Assembly (NCBI GenBank): GCA_003118195.1
Contig: BEXV01000680.1
Span: 142,619 to 178,367, forward strand
From: Hemicentrotus pulcherrimus
Taxonomy: Eukaryota > Echinodermata > Echinoidea > Camarodonta > Strongylocentrotidae
Length of the DNA stretch: 35,749 nucleotides
Direction: 5' to 3'
Positions 32,011 to 35,749 of the stretch are shown piece by piece. The notes beneath the pieces were generated by a model. That model did not search any database, had not been told where the DNA came from, and worked only from the letters and a program-made list of their open reading frames with translations. Each line of letters opens with the position of its first letter. The first letter of the stretch is position 1. The translations under genes were made by a program, and so were the position numbers.

Positions 32011-32173
32011 GCTTGCAGCTTAACATGCTTAATATGATAAGTGTTGCACTACATTTTTCAAACAAATATTCATCAGATCACCACGCATGATCATGACGGA
32101 CTAGAAATAAAATAAAATTTCTTTTCACAGTAATGCCTACCAGTAATTTTAAATGGCAATGCAAGTGTGACAT

Positions 32174-32316
32174 TAGACAGGAATAACCGTCTGATATGGG
32201 TCATTTCTTTAATAAAACTGACATTTGTTGACATTCCATAATCAGAGGTCTAGTGGAGCCAGACGTAGTCTCAGTTTAACAACCGACGATATAGAGAGAC
32301 TGAAGCTTTTGGTCTA
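32174..32316. mobile_element. Small terminal-repeat element, copy 2 (143 bp)
   Basis: Same family and orientation as the element about 284 bases upstream. It starts TAGACAGGAATAACC and ends TTTTGGTCTA, with a shared core (CATTTCTTTAATAAAACTGA) and an extra internal piece of about 22 bases after ATTTGTTGA. Flanks GTGTGACAT (32165-32173) and CTGTGACAT (32317-32325) match at 8 of 9 bases. Confidence 0.7.
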
Positions 32317-32520
32317 CTGTGACATGTGATTTAGTCTAGAGATGAATAATTGTGTGTACGCTGAGACTCCCGAGTCATTCATTATTCACTGGACGTCCTA
32401 CTACTCAGTCACAATTACAACTCATACTAGATCTAGTACTAGTCCATCACGATCATCTACATGTATACTAAAACTTTTAATCTCGGGTTGTGCTCTGCAG
32501 CATCATTAAAATACACTCAC

Positions 32521-32610
32521 TTCGATTAACTTTCACTGCTGCCTGCACTGCGGAACCGGAAGCTGTATACGGCAGTCGTACTGACTGCACTATGGTGTTC
32601 GTGGTGGTGA
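32521..32610 (-). other. TMEM230: Probable TMEM230 non-coding first exon (start approximate)
   Basis: Read on the minus strand, a relatively GC-rich stretch ends in the strong donor GAA|GTGAGTG at 32521/32520. It would join the acceptor at 30599, making an intron of about 1.9 kb. The transcription start is not visible; the upper boundary here is a guess. Confidence 0.35.
32555..32562 (+). promoter_or_regulatory. ETS-type site ACCGGAAG
   Basis: The perfect ETS/GABP consensus octamer ACCGGAAG, typical of housekeeping promoters close to the start site, lies in the predicted TMEM230 first exon or promoter and about 640 bp upstream of the SIRT5 ATG. Confidence 0.4.
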
Positions 32611-33194
32611 TGATGATGTACAGCCTCTATACTATAGTAGAGTACCGTCCGAGTATTGCAGTGCACTGCACTGTTGACTGATCTCGTGGTCTCGATTTAT
32701 TTATTACATGGCAGCACTGCACTGACTGAACACGTTATGACGACAAAGGGTATAATAATCAGAATAGATTCTACAAAGTTAATGAATTGAATAACTTCGA
32801 TGTTTAAGTCTGCATATAAACGACAGAATAACTAATCAATAGATCATGCGAATATGCGTGTCGACAATTTGTACACAGCGCGTACGTGTTGCAATTTTCT
32901 GTTCGTTTTGTTTATTTTCTCGCTGTGACCCATTAGTCTTCTTACAGTCTCCAAATATAAAGCCATTTATTAAAAAGTTATTATACATCTACTATGGCCT
33001 CACAGAATATTCAGAGTAATTTAATTACCTATATCTCTTGTTCAAATTTTAATCGGAACATGTAGAGAAACCATCCATTCAGCGCAATAACAAATTTATC
33101 ATTTCAAAATCATTTCTGATGGCTTCCTGACAAAACTATCCCAAGAGGGGATGTCCCCGATTGCAACCGAGGAACACAGACAACAATCAAAAAG
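32611..33194. promoter_or_regulatory. Shared 5' region between TMEM230 and SIRT5
   Basis: Divergent intergenic stretch between the predicted TMEM230 first exon and the SIRT5 ATG. It has several TGCACTG repeats (32657-32725) and scattered CpGs around 32860-32900. It should contain the SIRT5 transcription start; no TATA box can be assigned with confidence. Confidence 0.4.
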
Positions 33195-33479
33195 ATGTTA
33201 ATGCACATTTCATCACATGCGGGAAGGACTTTGAATCATATTCCTCGTGCCATTTCCGGGGCGTTTAGAGTATTATTGAATCCTGCTGTTTCACAAAGAA
33301 ATAACTTCAAAATGGCTACAGAGAGTGAACAAAGATGGAACTCGGATGTGGCCGCTCTTCGTGAAGAAATCTCGAAGGCGAAACATATCGTATTCATGAC
33401 TGGAGCTGGAGCCAGTGCCGAGAGCGGAGTCCCAACTTTCCGAGGAGCGGGAGGTTTCTGGCGGAAATGGCAAGCGCAG
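33195..33479 (+). CDS. SIRT5: SIRT5 exon 1: presequence and NAD-binding loop
   Basis: 95 codons. Start chosen at the first ATG (33195), giving a basic presequence with Arg at 11, 18, 25 and 35. In-frame Met codons at 33201 and 33312 ([10 protein letters not shown]) follow; initiation at 33312 would remove the presequence. Ends WQAQ; donor CAG|GTACGT, phase 0. Confidence 0.93.
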
Positions 33480-34952
33480 GTACGTATTTAATAACTGTCC
33501 CCTACAGCTGAAACACACGCTCTGTATTTACTTGAGTTGCTACATTATATATATAGCTAACAGAACTATGATGATGCTAAATTGATTTTCTTCTTCTTCT
33601 AGAAAACTAGCAATTCAACTCTCACTAGTTTTTTATTTGAAATAGAAATAGAGACTTTTATAATAGAGAGATTAGAGAGCGGTAATATATGTGGTACAGT
33701 TAGCTCTCTGTCTTAGCCTCCCTGACTCAGGCAGACCTAGGTTCGAGACTGAATCTCGTCTTTCGAGTGGTGACATTAAAGATTCGGACCCAAGACATAA
33801 ATAATTATATCTGAAAGATACACTTCTTTTAAAAAGTTAAAAAGTACACACACTATTGAATACTGACACAAAATTTTCGGATTGATAATGATATGTTAAC
33901 ATATTTTGATTTATTACAGCAACTGGCTACTCCAGAGGCATTTGAGGCAAACCCTTCACTGGTTTGGGAGTTCTACCATTACAGACGGGAAGTTATGATA
34001 ACCAAACATCCTAACAAGGGTCACATTGTGAGTAAGACTGTTGCTATAGAGATTCCCAACATGCTCAGAATTAAAGACTTTAAGTTAATACTATACTTTA
34101 CTTACTTTACTTAAGTCCATTGATGCATGTAGGGCAATGCCTGCATGTTCATTGATCATTGTTTAAAACGTTTTTTATCTCTCTTCGGGCATGAGTCTTA
34201 TCAAGTGAGCATCTGTCTGTTATACACATGTTTAAACTGGATAGTGATGTGTGTGCATGGAGCAAAATCAGTTCTCAATTTGAAAATTTCTCTCCTTCGG
34301 TATCAAAGATGGTGGGTAGATTCTTCCAGTGTTTGTCTAGTCTGTTTTTGAAGGAGTTTACTGAAGGACTACCTCTTCTAATAGCAGTCAGTGATGATAT
34401 ATGAATGATGCTGATGATGATGAATTGTTGATGGTATAGACTATAGATGCTGCTCATGATGATGATGCTCATCTTTGATGAGGATGATGCTCATTGTTAT
34501 GATGAGGATGTTGATGCCTGTGATGATAATCAGGAGGATGATGAGGAGACAGAGGTGATGGATAATGATGATGATATACAGTTGGCTTGCGGGTGCACCA
34601 TGTGAGAGAGAGGAAGGATTGAGGATGATGATAATCATCATCATGACAGTGGTGATGATGATGCTCATAATATTGGGTGATGACGTTTAGGATGACGATG
34701 ATCATAATTTCAAACTACATACTTGATTATTGATCACAATTCTAAAAAGGAGTATATTTAATTAATTGTACCCATTATTGAATATCCCTGAAACCAGTGA
34801 ATGGTATAAATAATTCCTTGCACTTGTCTTCCAGGCTATTGCAGATTTTGAGAAGCGACTCAGTAACCAGGAACGCAGAGTTACAGTCATCACCCAAAAT
34901 ATAGATGAACTTCATCGACAAGCAGGTTCAACCAATGTCATTGAGATGCATG
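33195..34952 (+). CDS. SIRT5: SIRT5 (NAD-dependent protein desuccinylase), 5' part
   Basis: Class III sirtuin that removes succinyl, malonyl and glutaryl groups from lysines, mainly in mitochondria. Three exons are present (33195-33479, 33920-34027, 34835-34952) encoding 170 residues plus a split Gly; the rest lies beyond 35749. Visible features are the NAD-binding [18 protein letters not shown] (70-87), WRKWQAQ, the SIRT5-specific FYHYRREV with Tyr114 and Arg117 (equivalent to human Tyr102/Arg105, which bind the acyl carboxylate), TQNIDELH (151-158), and EMHG with the catalytic His170. The N-terminus is basic with no acidic residue before residue 43, consistent with a mitochondrial presequence. 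Phases are 0, 0, 1. The zinc-binding cysteines are not in the window. Identity is very secure. Confidence 0.95.
33480..33919 (+). other. SIRT5 intron 1 with tRNA-like SINE fragment
   Basis: 440-bp intron, donor GTACGT, acceptor TTTATTACAG. It holds the tRNA-like segment at 33690-33760. Confidence 0.85.
33690..33760 (+). mobile_element. tRNA-like segment, probably a SINE head or tRNA relic
   Basis: An A-box-like stretch GTGGTACAGTTAGCTC (33691-33706) and a B-box-like GGTTCGAGACT (33740-33750) are spaced as in tRNA genes. No cloverleaf with a full acceptor stem closes around them, so it is not a functional tRNA gene. Intronic tRNA-derived SINEs are common in animals; the family is unassigned. 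Confidence 0.45.
33920..34027 (+). CDS. SIRT5: SIRT5 exon 2: acyl-pocket Tyr/Arg
   Basis: Acceptor TTTATTACAG|CAA; 36 codons, [18 protein letters not shown] then [18 protein letters not shown]. Donor ATT|GTGAGT, phase 0. The Tyr-x-x-Arg pair that distinguishes SIRT5 from deacetylase sirtuins is intact. Confidence 0.95.
34380..34695 (+). repeat. GAT/ATG-rich microsatellite in SIRT5 intron 2
   Basis: Imperfect GAT array over about 300 bases (intron 34028-34834). On the minus strand it gives spurious His/Ile-rich open frames. Upstream, at 34079-34113, lies a short TTACTT simple repeat. Confidence 0.85.
34835..34952 (+). CDS. SIRT5: SIRT5 exon 3: TQNIDELH and catalytic His
   Basis: Acceptor TTGTCTTCCAG|GCT; encodes [39 protein letters not shown] plus a split Gly codon. 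Donor CATG|GTGAAA, phase 1. Confidence 0.95.
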
Positions 34953-35749
34953 GTGAAAACTTTTTTTGTTATTTTCTCTACTTTCTTTTCTTCTATTTTA
35001 CAATATTTTTTATTTCATGTTTCCTTGCTCAGAATACCTTTGCATATAACTTGAATAACAGAACGAAAATTAATTACAATGCATGAATGATATGGATGAT
35101 CATCCAAATAACTGGAGGGCTTGTGACCCCCTCCCCCCACACAACTTTTCTTTTAAGTGCATGAATTAGATATGATATTTCATAAATTGATGCTTGGTAA
35201 TACAATATGAGATCTGTAATACGAAGGTCAACTTCTATATAGAGCAGTGAATTTTCCCCCTAACCCACTTGTCCCCCGACAAATTGATTGATAGATGTAA
35301 ATAATCTGACACTCAACCACAAGACTTTTTTTTTCATTTTCATATGTGCCCCCTCCCCCCCTTCCGAACAAAAGAAGAATAGATACACGCATCAGCTTCA
35401 ATCAACATTTGAAATGTGTTCAATATCTGACTGAACTAATTCATTACGAAATAAAAGAATGAATGTCTAGCATATGCCCAGAAGATAAAGCAATATATGA
35501 ATCTTCAAGAATCTTTAAAGTTTAAACAACTTCACATAAAAAGGTACATGGTTAACACTTATATTTCATGGTGTTTCCACGTAATTTAAAATTCAAATTT
35601 TGATGATGAAATACAAGAACAGTGCACGATCTTGTTTGTCCATCACTAATTATACAAACATACAGCTCCTCCGAGCAATTCAATCAATTATCTTAGATGA
35701 CATTAATAATGTAGTAGTGCTGGAATGAGAATACACAAGTACTAGTGAT
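34953..35749 (+). other. SIRT5 intron 3, incomplete
   Basis: AT-rich, with C-rich runs at 35130-35140 and 35349-35360. No exon carrying the expected cysteine-rich segment is visible, so the next exon lies outside the window. Confidence 0.75.

Larger units (their letters stand above)
30600..32520 (-). other. TMEM230: Predicted TMEM230 5' intron carrying three small repeats
   Basis: No coding sequence recognised. It carries the hairpin element at 31062-31192 and two related terminal-repeat elements at 31890-32010 and 32174-32316. The open frames near 31280-31621 on both strands resemble nothing I know. Confidence 0.4.

Noticed and set aside
34441..34705. His/Ile-rich minus-strand frames in SIRT5 intron 2
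   Set aside because: Direct translation of the GAT repeat.
1..35749. CRISPR arrays, operons, prophage or viral genes
   Set aside because: No spaced direct repeats, no bacterial-type gene packing and no recognisable viral protein; all genes are spliced metazoan genes.

Overview
This is a window of animal (metazoan) nuclear DNA, not bacterial. It is AT-rich, and its genes are split by GT-AG introns and separated by long non-coding stretches with microsatellites and small transposons. The three recognisable proteins are metazoan families. The composition, short palindromic words and MITE-like repeats suggest a marine invertebrate deuterostome, most likely an echinoderm such as a sea urchin; the species is inferred, not shown. 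One assembly gap (15139-15440) and one ambiguous base (10975) are present.

Layout: (1) 1-9902 holds no convincing coding exon. It contains a degraded non-LTR retrotransposon tail near 6 kb, pyrimidine tracts, poly-G runs and a small CpG-rich patch near 4.1 kb that could be a 5' exon. (2) 9903-23018, plus strand, is an HSPA12A/B-like gene (divergent Hsp70 superfamily) in six exons. All five introns have matching phases and the C-terminus is complete, but the first coding exon with the ATG is not identified. Two in-frame TAA codons interrupt otherwise well-conserved sequence: 10157-10159, in the N-terminal nucleotide-binding loop, and 22932-22934, 27 codons before the normal end. Both lie in a GTAAG context that also resembles a 5' splice site. 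(3) 23019 to about 26.1 kb is probable 3' UTR with several AATAAA signals. A 397-bp hAT-type MITE with a perfect 8-bp target-site duplication lies at 26313-26709. (4) 29742-30524, minus strand, is TMEM230, complete as a 114-residue two-exon CDS. A probable 5' UTR exon lies near 32.5 kb, and the intervening intron contains a hairpin MITE and two related elements flanked by 9-bp duplications. (5) 33195-34952, plus strand, is the 5' part of SIRT5 (three exons, through the catalytic histidine); the rest lies beyond the window.

HSPA12 and TMEM230 are tail to tail, and TMEM230 and SIRT5 are head to head across a short promoter region. The genes do not form an evident pathway. The best leads are the doubly interrupted HSPA12 gene, a possible small MITE family near TMEM230, and strong over-representation of the palindrome TACCGGTA in the non-coding DNA.
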